Assembly (NCBI RefSeq): GCF_014650335.1
Contig: NZ_BMUT01000013.1
Location: forward strand, 67,507 to 131,506
DNA from: Streptomyces hiroshimensis
Lineage (GTDB): Bacteria; Actinomycetota; Actinomycetes; Streptomycetales; Streptomycetaceae
Direction of reading: 5' to 3'
Length of the DNA: 64,000 bases
Part shown: positions 1 through 8,462 of the stretch, in pieces
Layout: each line of letters begins with the position of its first letter
How positions within the stretch are numbered: position 1 is the stretch's first letter
Position numbers and translations under genes: made by a program
The notes under the pieces: generated by a model
The model's input: the letters and a program-made list of their open reading frames with translations, nothing else
Databases searched by the model: none
Told to the model about the DNA's origin: nothing

Positions 1-79
1 GCCCGCGTCGACCACGCCGGCCGGGGCGGGGGCCGGTCCACGCGGAGCGCCTACAGCCCGATGCGATACGGCTCAGACC

Positions 80-1414
80 TCAGACCAGTTCGGGCTGCGG
101 CTTGGGGTCCGGCTGCCTCGCCGGTGCTGCCTTCGGCTCCCACGCTTTGGTGGTGCGCACGTAGCCGTAGATCACCGAGGCCATGGCCAGAATGAGAAGC
201 GGTCCGAACACCCACGGATGTCCGGCCATCTGCATCGGCAGATAGCGATAGGACACCAAGAGCGCGGCGAAAACCGTTGCGCCGTAGGCGACGAGCTGAA
301 TTCCCGACCGGTCCCAGCCACGTTCCTGCGAGCGCAGAGCCGCCTCGATCGTGAGCGTGAACACCACGCCGGCGATGATGTCCGTGCCGTAGTGGTAGCC
401 GAATCCCAGCGTTGCGCCGAGCGTGGAAACCAGCCAGAACGCGCCGAAGAATTGCAGAATACGCGGGCCCTTGCGGGAATGAATGAAGATAGCGGTAGCC
501 CACGCCGTGTGCAGGCTGGGCATGCAGTTGCGCGGCGTGGTCTCGTCGAACGGCATGAGGTGCGGGATGCTGATCGACGGCGGGGTGCCGGGCCACAGGT
601 CGGCCACCGCCCAGTGTCCGCCGTCGTCGCCGTAGGCGAAGATCGGTCCGACCACCGGGAAGATCATGTAGATGCCCGGTCCGAGGAGGCCGATCGTCAG
701 AAAGGTGCGCACCAGGTGATGGCGGGGGAAGCGGCGCTCGGCCGCCACGTTGCGCAGCTGGTACAGCGTGACGAGGACCGCGGCCACCGCGAGCTGGATG
801 TAGACGTAGTCGAGGATATGGTCGCCGATCGGGCCGGTGGCCTTGACGATCCGGCCTGCCAGCCACGACGGGTCACCCAGCGCGTGATCGGCGGTTGCCA
901 CGTACTGGTCGAGCACCATCGGGCGGGTCTTCGACGTGATGAGCAGCCAGGTATCACCGGTCTTGCGGCCGGCCACCAGCAGCAGACCCAGGCCGACGGC
1001 CTTCAGCAGCAGGACACGTTCCCGGCCGGTGCGGCGCGTGACAGCGATGACCGCGTAGCCCAGAATCACCCACAACGCGCCGTTGCCGAACATCATCTTG
1101 GCGTCGACGACCCAGCGCACCAGAAAGAAGACGACGTCGATGCCGACCGCGACACCGGCCGCGATGAACCGCTCCCGCCAGGTGAGCACCACCATCATCA
1201 ATGCCATGCTGGCGTACAGCAGCGGCCCTGACTTGGGGGCGAGTATCACCTCTTTCGCCTGGTTGGTCATCGGCCCCGGCAGGCCGTAGTGACGCGCGGC
1301 GATCTCCAGCGCGACAAGGAATCCGAGAGCCACCACACCCACCGTGGCCCACAGAATCGTCCGTGGTTTACGCCATGCGGCGAACGTAATTCTGCAGTTT
1401 ATTCGCGAAAACAC
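80..1414 (-). CDS. PAP2-superfamily integral membrane phosphatase/transferase
   Basis: Polytopic membrane protein of about 444 residues with at least eight hydrophobic segments. Near residue 300 it carries CMPSLHT and about 40 residues later HYGTD. These correspond to the SxxH-type and HxxxD-type catalytic motifs of the PAP2/AUR1-like (inositol-phosphorylceramide synthase-like) family. Known members hydrolyse or transfer lipid phosphates at the membrane; the substrate here is unknown. The open frame extends to a TTG at 1435, but a GTG at 1414 sits just downstream of a TATAGT hexamer (complement of 1422-1427) and could be a leaderless start. The gene stands alone. Family call is solid; the start is uncertain. 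Confidence 0.75.
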   Translation of the reverse strand: MFSRINCRITFAAWRKPRTILWATVGVVALGFLVALEIAARHYGLPGPMTNQAKEVILAPKSGPLLYASMALMMVVLTWRERFIAAGVAVGIDVVFFLVRWVVDAKMMFGNGALWVILGYAVIAVTRRTGRERVLLLKAVGLGLLLVAGRKTGDTWLLITSKTRPMVLDQYVATADHALGDPSWLAGRIVKATGPIGDHILDYVYIQLAVAAVLVTLYQLRNVAAERRFPRHHLVRTFLTIGLLGPGIYMIFPVVGPIFAYGDDGGHWAVADLWPGTPPSISIPHLMPFDETTPRNCMPSLHTAWATAIFIHSRKGPRILQFFGAFWLVSTLGATLGFGYHYGTDIIAGVVFTLTIEAALRSQERGWDRSGIQLVAYGATVFAALLVSYRYLPMQMAGHPWVFGPLLILAMASVIYGYVRTTKAWEPKAAPARQPDPKPQPELV

Positions 1415-1856
1415 CCGCGATACTATAGGTATCAATTATTTGGCCGATTTGTTAGATGTCAGTTAATAGGTCACCCTTTGTGCCGGTTGGCATGCTTTTC
1501 CGGCGAAGGCGCTCGTCGTGAGTCCGATCATGCTATCGGAGTGGTGCGGGTGGGTTTCGCCGGTCACGGGTGGTGCCGATCCGTGCGCTACGGCTTGCCC
1601 AGCGGCTTTGGGGCCGGCAGCGGCCGAGTGTGAGGTTGCACATGTAGGGGCTGCCGCAGCCGACGGCCCGGAGGACGCCGTCGCCTTTTGAGGCGGCGGC
1701 CGCGGAGGACCTTCCGGTTCCAGAGATCCACTGCGTGAGGACATAAGCGACAAATGGAATCTTTTGCCGGTCCTGCCGGAGACGTTTCATTCCGTCGGCA
1801 CGGACGCGTCGGCCGGGGGCCCCGGCCGACGCGTCGCGAACTACAAGGCAGCAGCC
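1415..1856. other. Intergenic region, no convincing gene
   Basis: About 440 bases between two minus-strand genes. The end near 1430-1460 is markedly AT-richer than its surroundings and probably holds the promoter of the PAP2 gene. The short open frames here are Pro/Ala/Ser-rich with no family signal and no ribosome site. The only clear structure is the hairpin at 1803-1835. Confidence 0.5.
1803..1835. terminator. Perfect 16-bp inverted repeat, likely terminator
   Basis: Left arm GACGCGTCGGCCGGGG (1803-1818) is exactly complementary to 1820-1835 around a single central base. It lies 21 bases past the stop of the alpha/beta hydrolase gene on the minus strand. A GC-rich stem without a clear U-tract is the usual form of Streptomyces terminators. 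Confidence 0.7.
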
Positions 1857-2600
1857 TTATCCGAGGTGCCGGGTGAGGTGCCGGGTAAAGAACCGCAGCG
1901 AGCTGTCCGTCTCGAACGACGGCAGGTCTCGGTGGTTGCCGGGGTTGGCGTGCAGCGTCTTCTCAGCGGAGCCCAAGGCGTCGAACAGCGCCAAGCCCTG
2001 CTCCCGCGGCACCAGCGCATCGTCCCACTGGACCAGGAACTGCACCGGAACGGTGACCCGCGCGGCGGTGTCGTCCAGCGCGGTCGACCCGAGCAGGCCC
2101 AGCACCGCGGCGCGCACCCGGGGTTCCGCGGCGACGAACGGGATACCGAGCCCGCAGCCCATCGACATCCCCCAATAGCCCACCGGGCCGGTGCCGACCT
2201 GGTCGAGCTGCTGGACCGCAGTCAGTACCGCCTGCCACTCCGCGACGGCAGGCCCGGCAAGGTGGCTGTGCATGGCGGCGACCAGTGCGGAAGGATCCTC
2301 GTCGGCAGCCATGCCGGCCCGCATCTCGCCCGCGATCCGGAGGAACTCCGGGTCCTTCGGACGCTCTCCATGGTTGGGTGCGTCGATCGCGGCGACCGCG
2401 AAACCGCCCTCGGCGACGAAACGGCGCGCACCGGCCAGGACGCCGGGGGCTTTCTTGTGCTGTCCGCCGCCGTGTCCCATCAGAATCAGGGGGCGAGTGC
2501 CGCGGGCGCCTTCCGGCGTCCACAGAACACCGGGAATCTCGCCGAGGGTGAAGAGTTGTTCGGTGACGCCGTCCGACGACGTCTGAGAGTTGAAGCGCAT
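1857..2600 (-). CDS. Alpha/beta hydrolase (dienelactone hydrolase-like)
   Basis: Complete alpha/beta-hydrolase fold of 247 residues, normal for a single-domain esterase. HGGG (residues 43-46) fits the oxyanion loop, GMSMG places the nucleophile at Ser146, QWDD near 193-194 supplies a candidate acid, and GNH puts the catalytic His at 223. No signal peptide, so it is cytoplasmic. ATG start at 2600; the upstream ribosome site is weak. It is monocistronic and ends in a strong hairpin. Substrate cannot be inferred from context; esterase, lipase or dienelactone hydrolase activity are all possible. Confidence 0.8.
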   Translation of the reverse strand: MRFNSQTSSDGVTEQLFTLGEIPGVLWTPEGARGTRPLILMGHGGGQHKKAPGVLAGARRFVAEGGFAVAAIDAPNHGERPKDPEFLRIAGEMRAGMAADEDPSALVAAMHSHLAGPAVAEWQAVLTAVQQLDQVGTGPVGYWGMSMGCGLGIPFVAAEPRVRAAVLGLLGSTALDDTAARVTVPVQFLVQWDDALVPREQGLALFDALGSAEKTLHANPGNHRDLPSFETDSSLRFFTRHLTRHLG

Positions 2601-3440
2601 CGCGTTTCAAGGCCTTTCGGGATGCCTACTGCGGGCGCTCCCTTAGACCATGCAAGGGAGGGAGCCCCGACCTGTCACAGCGTTGATCGGTCTCACCTCC
2701 TTCGATTCGCAGTGGTGCACGGCGTCGAGAACGTATCACACCGTGTCCGCAGGGCCGGACGTGGTTTTTGACGAGGACTCACTGGCCGGACTCACTGGCC
2801 TGCTTCCCCGTGCACCCGGGCGGGCCACGGACAAGTTCCGCATCCTTTCGGCCACCACGCCGCCCTTCCTGACGGACCCGCACCACGTCGTCGAGATCAC
2901 CAACCGTGAGCCCGTGCAGATGACCCGTCCCTCCGGAGAGCCCTCAGCGACCACGCACGGTCACCAGCACGGTCGGATATCGCGTGAAGCCGATCATGGT
3001 TGATTGCGCAAGACCACCGGCGCAAGACCCGTAGGCCGTCGGCCATACCCGTCAGGCGTGGTTGTGCGGCCCATTGCGCGCCGGGCAAAGTGGATCAGGG
3101 CCCCGTCGCATATGAGAGGTTCCCTCAAGTACATCGAGCATCCTCCCTATTCTTCCCTGTCTGTTGTAGTTCGAAGGCTAGGCTTCTGTGAGAGTACGTA
3201 TAGACGGAACCGCGGACCGCAGGCCCTGTAGGGCCGATGGCCGATCGGTCGGCGCCCCATCGAGCGGCGCCCCGCGTTCCTAGGCATCCGGCCGGAACCG
3301 GAAAGTGACGGGCTGTTCCCGCGACCCTCGTTCCTCCGTTCCTCACGCCCGGAGAACAGCACCGCGACAGGCGTCTTTCCCTTGCTGTCGCCGTCGCCAT
3401 CACCACCACCATTCCCCTCACCGGAACAGGAGTTCACTGC
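2601..3440. other. Long non-coding stretch upstream of the NRPS-like operon
   Basis: 840 bases with no convincing gene. A 117-codon frame at 2650-3003 (+) has fairly good third-position GC bias in its middle part and contains VVFDEDSLAGLTGLLP, which loosely recalls the beginning of some IS1380-type transposases. It has no ribosome site and could be a relic. Around 3225-3285 there are dyad-rich runs (GCCGATGGCCGATCGGTCGGC-like), plausibly promoter or operator sequence for the operon starting at 3441. Confidence 0.35.
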
Positions 3441-3941
3441 ATGCTGCCCGCAATGCCGCACGACGCCCGCGAACGATTCCTCGCCGCCCCGCGCATCGGC
3501 GTCCTGGGCGTCACCGACCCCCGCGGCGGCGACCGTGCGCCCCTGGTGGTGCCGGTCTGGTACGGCTACGAGCCGGGGGGTGAGATCGTCGTCGAGACGG
3601 GCCGGGAGACGGTCAAGGCCCGGCTGCTGCGCGCCGCGGGGCGGTTCAGCCTCTGCGTGCAGGACGAGCGGCGGCCGTACCGGTACGTCAGCGTCGAAGG
3701 TCCCGTCACCTCCGTCGAGGACCCGGTCGACCCGGCCGTGCGCGAGGCTCTGGCCCAGCGCTACCTGGACCCCGGGGAGGCGCGCGACTACCTGGCGGCG
3801 ACCTCGGACCAGCTCAAGGACGACATCGCCTTCCGCATGCGCCCGCAGCGCTGGCGCACCGCCGACTTCTCCGCCTTCGCCGCCGACTTCGCCGATGCCG
3901 GAGCGGACGCCGCCGCGGACGCCGCAGCCGAAGCCTGCTGA
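3441..3941 (+). CDS. PPOX/F420-type split-barrel flavoenzyme
   Basis: 166-residue pyridoxamine-5'-phosphate-oxidase-like split barrel. The order is typical: N-terminal helix ending FLAAPRIGVLGV, the strand pair PLVVPVWYGY, then FSLCVQDERRPYRYVSVEG. This resembles the family of small F420- or FMN-binding reductases (TIGR03618-like). Start is supported by GGAG about 8 bases before ATG 3441. The last 15 residues are an Ala/Asp-rich tail. It lies 75 bases upstream of the NRPS-like gene in the same direction and may be first in that operon, acting as an auxiliary reductase. The cofactor cannot be told from sequence alone. Confidence 0.75.
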   Translation: MLPAMPHDARERFLAAPRIGVLGVTDPRGGDRAPLVVPVWYGYEPGGEIVVETGRETVKARLLRAAGRFSLCVQDERRPYRYVSVEGPVTSVEDPVDPAVREALAQRYLDPGEARDYLAATSDQLKDDIAFRMRPQRWRTADFSAFAADFADAGADAAADAAAEAC

Positions 3942-4016
3942 CACCGAGAGCTCACCACCGGCGCACCACCACGAGCAGCCGCACGACCCCGCACACAGTC
4001 CGAACGAGAAGGACCG

Positions 4017-7000
4017 ATGACCGACACCACCGTTTCGCCATCCCTGCTCCCCCGCCCCGCGTCCCCGGCGGACGGCACGCCCCCACCCGGCTACCCCCGG
4101 GACCGCAGCCTGACCGAACTGTTCGCTGCTCAGGCGGCCGCCCGGCCCGACGCACCGGCGGCCCGGCACGGGGAGCGCACCCTGACCTACGGGCAACTCG
4201 ACGTCCGCTCCGATGCCTTGGCGAAACGATTACTCGCACAGGGGGTCGAGCCGGACGGCCTGGTGGGCGTGCGCGGCAGCCGCTCGCTGGAGGCGTTGGT
4301 GGCATTCCTGGGCATCCTCAAGGCCGGCTGCGCGTACGTACCGCTCGACGAGGACCTGCCGCCGGCCCGGCTGCGGGCGATGGCGGAGGACGCCGGGCTG
4401 CGCGCCGCCGTGACCTTGCCGGGCAGCGCGCGCCCGGTGCGCGGGCTGCGCGTGAACATCTGGCTTGACGACGAGGACGGCGCCCCGGGACCTCTCGCCG
4501 GCCCCGCCCGCACCCCGTCCGCGACCGACCGCGCCTACGTGGTCTTCACCTCCGGCACGACCGGCCGGCCCAAGCCGGTGGCGATACCGCACCGGGGCGT
4601 GGTCCGCCTCGTCCTGTCCGAGCCCGAACTGCCCCCGCCGGGGCCGGGCGACCGGGTCCTGCACGCCTACGGGCTGTCCTCCGACGCTTCGACGATAGAG
4701 ATCTGGGGCGCGCTGCTCACCGGCGCGTGCCTGGTCATCGCCGACCGGGAGGAACTCCTCTCGCCCCCCGCCCTGGAGCAGCTGCTCCGCACGCAGGACG
4801 TGACGGTCGCCTACCTGACGACGAGCGTCTTCCATCTCGTGGCCCGCACCCGCCCCGAGGCGCTCTCCGGGCTGCGGTTCGTCTCGGCCGGCGGCGAGGC
4901 GATGGACCCGCGGCTGGCGAACGCCGTCCTCGCGGCCTGCCCCGGCACCACGGTGGTCAACTTCTACGGCCCGACCGAGAATTCGGTGGTCTCCACCGCC
5001 CATGTGCTGCGCCCGCTGGCCGAGGACGCCGCGCACGTCCCCCTGGGCCGCCCCTTCGGCGCCTCTGTCTGCCACGTTCTGCGGGCGGACGGCTCGCTCG
5101 CGGCACCCGGCGAGGAGGGCGAGCTGTACGTCGGCGGGGACGGGCTGGCCCTGGGCTACCTCGGCGACCCGGGTCTGACCGCCGCGCGGTTCGTATCGAT
5201 ACCCGCGGTGGAGCCGGACGGGCTGCTGTACCGGACCGGCGACCGGGTGACGCGGACGGCCGACGGCCTGCTGGCGTACCGGGGGCGGCTGGACCGTCAG
5301 GTGAAGCTTCGCGGTGCGCGCATCGAACTGGACGAGGTGGAGGCGCGGCTGCGGGCCCACCCCGCGGTGGGCGAGGCCGTCGTCGAGGCCGAGCAGGGGG
5401 CGCTGACCGCATACGTCACCCCTGCCGAGCTCGGTCAGTCTCTCCCCCTGCCGGATCTACGCGCGTATTGTGCGCAGTGGCTGCCTCCGCAGGCCGTCCC
5501 GGTGCTCGTGCCCATGGGCCACTTCCCGGTGACCAGCGGCGGCAAGGTGGACCGCGCCCGGCTGAAGGCCACCGCCCCGGCCCCCAGAAGCGCCCCGGCC
5601 TCCGCAGCTGTTCCGGCGTCCGGCGCCGGCGACGCCCCCGACGCCGCCCAGGCCCCCGCAGCCGGGACGAAGGCCGACGGCATGCTCGATGTCCTCGCCG
5701 AGGTCTGGCAGCAGGTGCTGCGCGTCCGGCCCGCGCCCCAGGACGACTTCTTCCTCCTCGGCGGCGACTCCCTGCTCGCTTCCGAGGCCGTCACCCGCAC
5801 CCTCGCCGTCCTGAACCTGGACGCCTCCCTGGGCTCCGGCCTGATCAGGGCGCTGCTGGCCGCACCCGCCCTGGAGAGCTTCGCGGCGGCCGTACGCGCG
5901 GCGCGCGGCGGCTCCATGAAGACGGCCGAAGCGGCCGTCGACTTCGAGAAGGAAGCCGACCTCGGCTTCGACCTCCCGCCCGCCGAGGGACCGGCCCCGC
6001 GCCCCCGGGACCCCCGGGACGTCCTGCTCACCGGCGCCTCGGGGTTCGTCGGCGCCTTCCTCCTCGACCGGCTGCTGCGCTCGACCTCGGCGCGCGTCCA
6101 CTGCCCGGTGCGGGCGTCGGACCGGGCGCACGCCGAGCGACGCGTGCGCACCGCGCTCGCCCGCTACGGCCTGCACCCGGACGAGGCCGCGTGGCGGCGG
6201 GTCGAGTGCTTCCCCGGCGACCTGACCCGGCCCGGGCTGGGCCTGCCGGACGACCACAAGGCCGAGCTGGCCCGCACGCTGGACCTGGTGGTGCACAACG
6301 GTGCCCGGGTCAACTTCCTCTATCCGTACGAGGAGTTGCGCCCGGCGAATGTGGACGGCACCCGGGAGGTCGTCCGGATCGCGGCAGCTCGCCGGGTGCC
6401 GGTGCACTTCGTCTCGACCGTCGCCGTCGTCGCAGGATTCGGCCCGGCAGGGGCGCGCGAGGTGGACGAGGACCTGCCGCTGGCCCACGCGGACGGGCTC
6501 ACCATGGGCTACGCGGAGAGCAAGTGGGTCGCCGAGCGGGTGCTGCAGCGGGCCGCGGAACAAGGCCTGCCGGTGGCGGTGTACCGGCCGTACGAGGTGA
6601 CGGGCGACCGGACGCACGGCGTGTGCAACACCGAGACGGCCATCTGCTCGCTGTTCAAGACGATCGCCGAGACGGGGCTGGCCCCCGACATCGAGCTGCC
6701 CATGGACTTCGTCCCGGTGGACTACCTCGCCGAGTCGATCGTCCACATCGCCGTCCACGGGCCGGCGGACGGGCGCGTCCACCACCTCACCAACCCTCGC
6801 CCGGCGATGCTGTCGGACGTCCTGGACCGGATGCGCGCGGCAGGCTTCACGCTGCGGACGCTGCCGTACGCGCAGTGGGTCGGCGAGCTGGTGCGCCACG
6901 TCGCCGCGCATCCGACGAGCGCCACGGCCCCGTTCGTGTCCCTGTGCGTGGACCGCAGCCGCACGGCGGACATGTCCGTCAAGGAGATGTACCTCAAGGA

Positions 7001-7169
7001 CACGTTCCCGGTGCTGGGGCGGCGCAACGCCGAAGCCGCGCTGGCCGGCAGCGGGCTGGACTGCCCGCCGGTCGACTCCGCCCTGCTCGACCGCTATCTG
7101 GACTACTTCTTCACTTCGGGCTACATCGCCCGTCCCACCACCGACCGCTCCTCGGAGGCGACCGCATGA
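4017..7169 (+). CDS. NRPS-like adenylation-carrier-thioester reductase (A-T-R)
   Basis: Single-module 1050-residue megaenzyme without a condensation domain. A domain (about 25-520): FTSGTTGRPKPV (A3), NFYGPTEN (A5), LYRTGDR (A7), and TSGGKVDRARL with the catalytic Lys (A10). T domain: LLGGDSLL with phosphopantetheine Ser585. R domain (about 665-1040): TGASGFVG nucleotide-binding loop and YAESKWVAE with the catalytic Tyr/Lys. Expected chemistry: activate a carboxylic or amino acid with ATP, tether it, and release it with NAD(P)H as an aldehyde or alcohol. By hand alignment with GrsA the pocket reads D-A-I-Y-V-A-F-V-V-K, matching no code I know. AAGGA precedes ATG 4017. The stop overlaps the next P450 by four bases (ATGA). 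Confidence 0.92.
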   Translation: MTDTTVSPSLLPRPASPADGTPPPGYPRDRSLTELFAAQAAARPDAPAARHGERTLTYGQLDVRSDALAKRLLAQGVEPDGLVGVRGSRSLEALVAFLGILKAGCAYVPLDEDLPPARLRAMAEDAGLRAAVTLPGSARPVRGLRVNIWLDDEDGAPGPLAGPARTPSATDRAYVVFTSGTTGRPKPVAIPHRGVVRLVLSEPELPPPGPGDRVLHAYGLSSDASTIEIWGALLTGACLVIADREELLSPPALEQLLRTQDVTVAYLTTSVFHLVARTRPEALSGLRFVSAGGEAMDPRLANAVLAACPGTTVVNFYGPTENSVVSTAHVLRPLAEDAAHVPLGRPFGASVCHVLRADGSLAAPGEEGELYVGGDGLALGYLGDPGLTAARFVSIPAVEPDGLLYRTGDRVTRTADGLLAYRGRLDRQVKLRGARIELDEVEARLRAHPAVGEAVVEAEQGALTAYVTPAELGQSLPLPDLRAYCAQWLPPQAVPVLVPMGHFPVTSGGKVDRARLKATAPAPRSAPASAAVPASGAGDAPDAAQAPAAGTKADGMLDVLAEVWQQVLRVRPAPQDDFFLLGGDSLLASEAVTRTLAVLNLDASLGSGLIRALLAAPALESFAAAVRAARGGSMKTAEAAVDFEKEADLGFDLPPAEGPAPRPRDPRDVLLTGASGFVGAFLLDRLLRSTSARVHCPVRASDRAHAERRVRTALARYGLHPDEAAWRRVECFPGDLTRPGLGLPDDHKAELARTLDLVVHNGARVNFLYPYEELRPANVDGTREVVRIAAARRVPVHFVSTVAVVAGFGPAGAREVDEDLPLAHADGLTMGYAESKWVAERVLQRAAEQGLPVAVYRPYEVTGDRTHGVCNTETAICSLFKTIAETGLAPDIELPMDFVPVDYLAESIVHIAVHGPADGRVHHLTNPRPAMLSDVLDRMRAAGFTLRTLPYAQWVGELVRHVAAHPTSATAPFVSLCVDRSRTADMSVKEMYLKDTFPVLGRRNAEAALAGSGLDCPPVDSALLDRYLDYFFTSGYIARPTTDRSSEATA

Positions 7170-8404
7170 AGGACCTCGGAACCGTCATCCCGGTCCCGGC
7201 CGTGACGCCCGGCACCGCGGGACCGCCGTGCGCGTACGCCCGGCTGCGCGCCGAAGCGCCCGTCGTGAAGGCGCAGCTGCCCAACGGCGAGACCGGATGG
7301 CTGATCAGCGGGTACGAGGACGCGCGGGCCGCGTTCGCCGATTCCCGGCTGGAGCGGCCGCTGCTGTCGGCCTGGCCGCCCCGCGAGGGGGACGACGCGC
7401 CGCCGCCGTGCCTGCCGACGTTCCTGGAGATGACCGGGGAGCACCACGAGCGGGTGCGCCGCACCGTCCTGCCGCTGTTCGGCCGGCGGCGGCTGGAGTT
7501 CATGGGCCCCCGGATCAGGGCCATGGCGGAGGAGCTGATCGACGCGATGGTGGCCGGTGCGCAGGACGGCACGGCCGACCTCGTCGCCGCGTACGTCGAG
7601 CCGCTGCCGCTGAGGGTGCTGTGCGAGACCGTCGGGCTGCCCCACGAGGACCGCGACCGCTACCTGCCGCACACCCTGGCCCTGCTCGGAGCCTCAGGGC
7701 TGACGATGGAGGAGGTGCTGGCGGCGCTGTACGCGCTCCAGGACTACGCGTCGGAGCTCATCTCCCGCAAGGAGCAGGAGGATTCCCCCGCCGCGGAGGG
7801 CGAGGGCGGCGAGGGCGGCGACTACGTGCGGTTGCTGCTGGCGGAGAGCCGCCGTCCGGGGAGCGGGCTGACGCGGGACGACGTCGTCAGTTTCGTCGTC
7901 ACCATGCTGATGGCCGGCTACAAGACCAACATGCAGCACACCGGCAACGCCCTGCTCGCGCTGCTCACCCACCCCGGCCAGCTGCGGCGGCTGCGGGACG
8001 AGCCTGCGGGGATCGGCACCGCGGTGGAGGAGCTGCTGCGCTACGTCCCGCTGATGAACGCCATCAACATCCTCGTCGCCAAGGAGGACTTCACGCTGCA
8101 CGGGCAGCACATCCGGGCCGGTGACGCGGTCGTCCCCGTGCCGGCGTCGGCCAACCGCGACCCGCGGGCGTTCACCGACCCCGACCGTCTCGACCTGACC
8201 CGGTCGCCCAACGCGCACGTCGCCTTCGGGCACGGTCCGCACACGTGCACCGGCGGGCACCTGACCCGGCTCCAGCTCGCCACCGTGATCGAGGTGCTGC
8301 TGGAGCGGCTGCCGGGCATCGAGCTCGCGGTGCCGGCGGACTCCATCCCCTGGGACGAGTCGACTCCGCTGCGCGCACCGGCACGGCTGCCCGTGCGCTG
8401 GTGA
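7166..8404 (+). CDS. Cytochrome P450 (first of two), atypical I-helix
   Basis: 412-residue soluble class-I bacterial P450. ExxR is in VEELLRY. The heme loop FGHGPHTCTGG gives the thiolate Cys361. The I-helix oxygen-activation motif, usually AGx(D/E)T(T/S), reads MAGYKTN, so the acidic residue is replaced by Lys while the Thr remains. The gene overlaps the NRPS-like gene by ATGA, so the two are probably translationally coupled, and it likely oxidises the carrier-bound or released product. No ferredoxin gene is nearby. A much longer frame through this region in phase with the P450 begins inside the NRPS gene and is an artefact; the ATG at 7166 is the right start. Confidence 0.9.
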   Translation: MKDLGTVIPVPAVTPGTAGPPCAYARLRAEAPVVKAQLPNGETGWLISGYEDARAAFADSRLERPLLSAWPPREGDDAPPPCLPTFLEMTGEHHERVRRTVLPLFGRRRLEFMGPRIRAMAEELIDAMVAGAQDGTADLVAAYVEPLPLRVLCETVGLPHEDRDRYLPHTLALLGASGLTMEEVLAALYALQDYASELISRKEQEDSPAAEGEGGEGGDYVRLLLAESRRPGSGLTRDDVVSFVVTMLMAGYKTNMQHTGNALLALLTHPGQLRRLRDEPAGIGTAVEELLRYVPLMNAINILVAKEDFTLHGQHIRAGDAVVPVPASANRDPRAFTDPDRLDLTRSPNAHVAFGHGPHTCTGGHLTRLQLATVIEVLLERLPGIELAVPADSIPWDESTPLRAPARLPVRW

Positions 8405-8462
8405 CTTCCCCCCGTCACGCCCACCGTCACACCCCCGGATCCAGGAGAGAGGCCCGCACCCC

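Noticed and set aside
2650..3003. 117-codon plus-strand frame as a real gene
   Set aside because: No ribosome site and only a short weak resemblance to a transposase start; recorded only as an uncertain relic.
3147..4196. 349-codon minus-strand frame across the PPOX gene
   Set aside because: Shadow of the PPOX and NRPS-like genes with low-complexity Gly/Arg/Val composition.
4727..8404. A 1225-codon plus-strand frame running through the NRPS-like gene into the first P450
   Set aside because: Its first 800 codons are Arg/Gly/Pro-rich shadow translation of the synthetase in another phase. Only the part from ATG 7166 shows P450 motifs.
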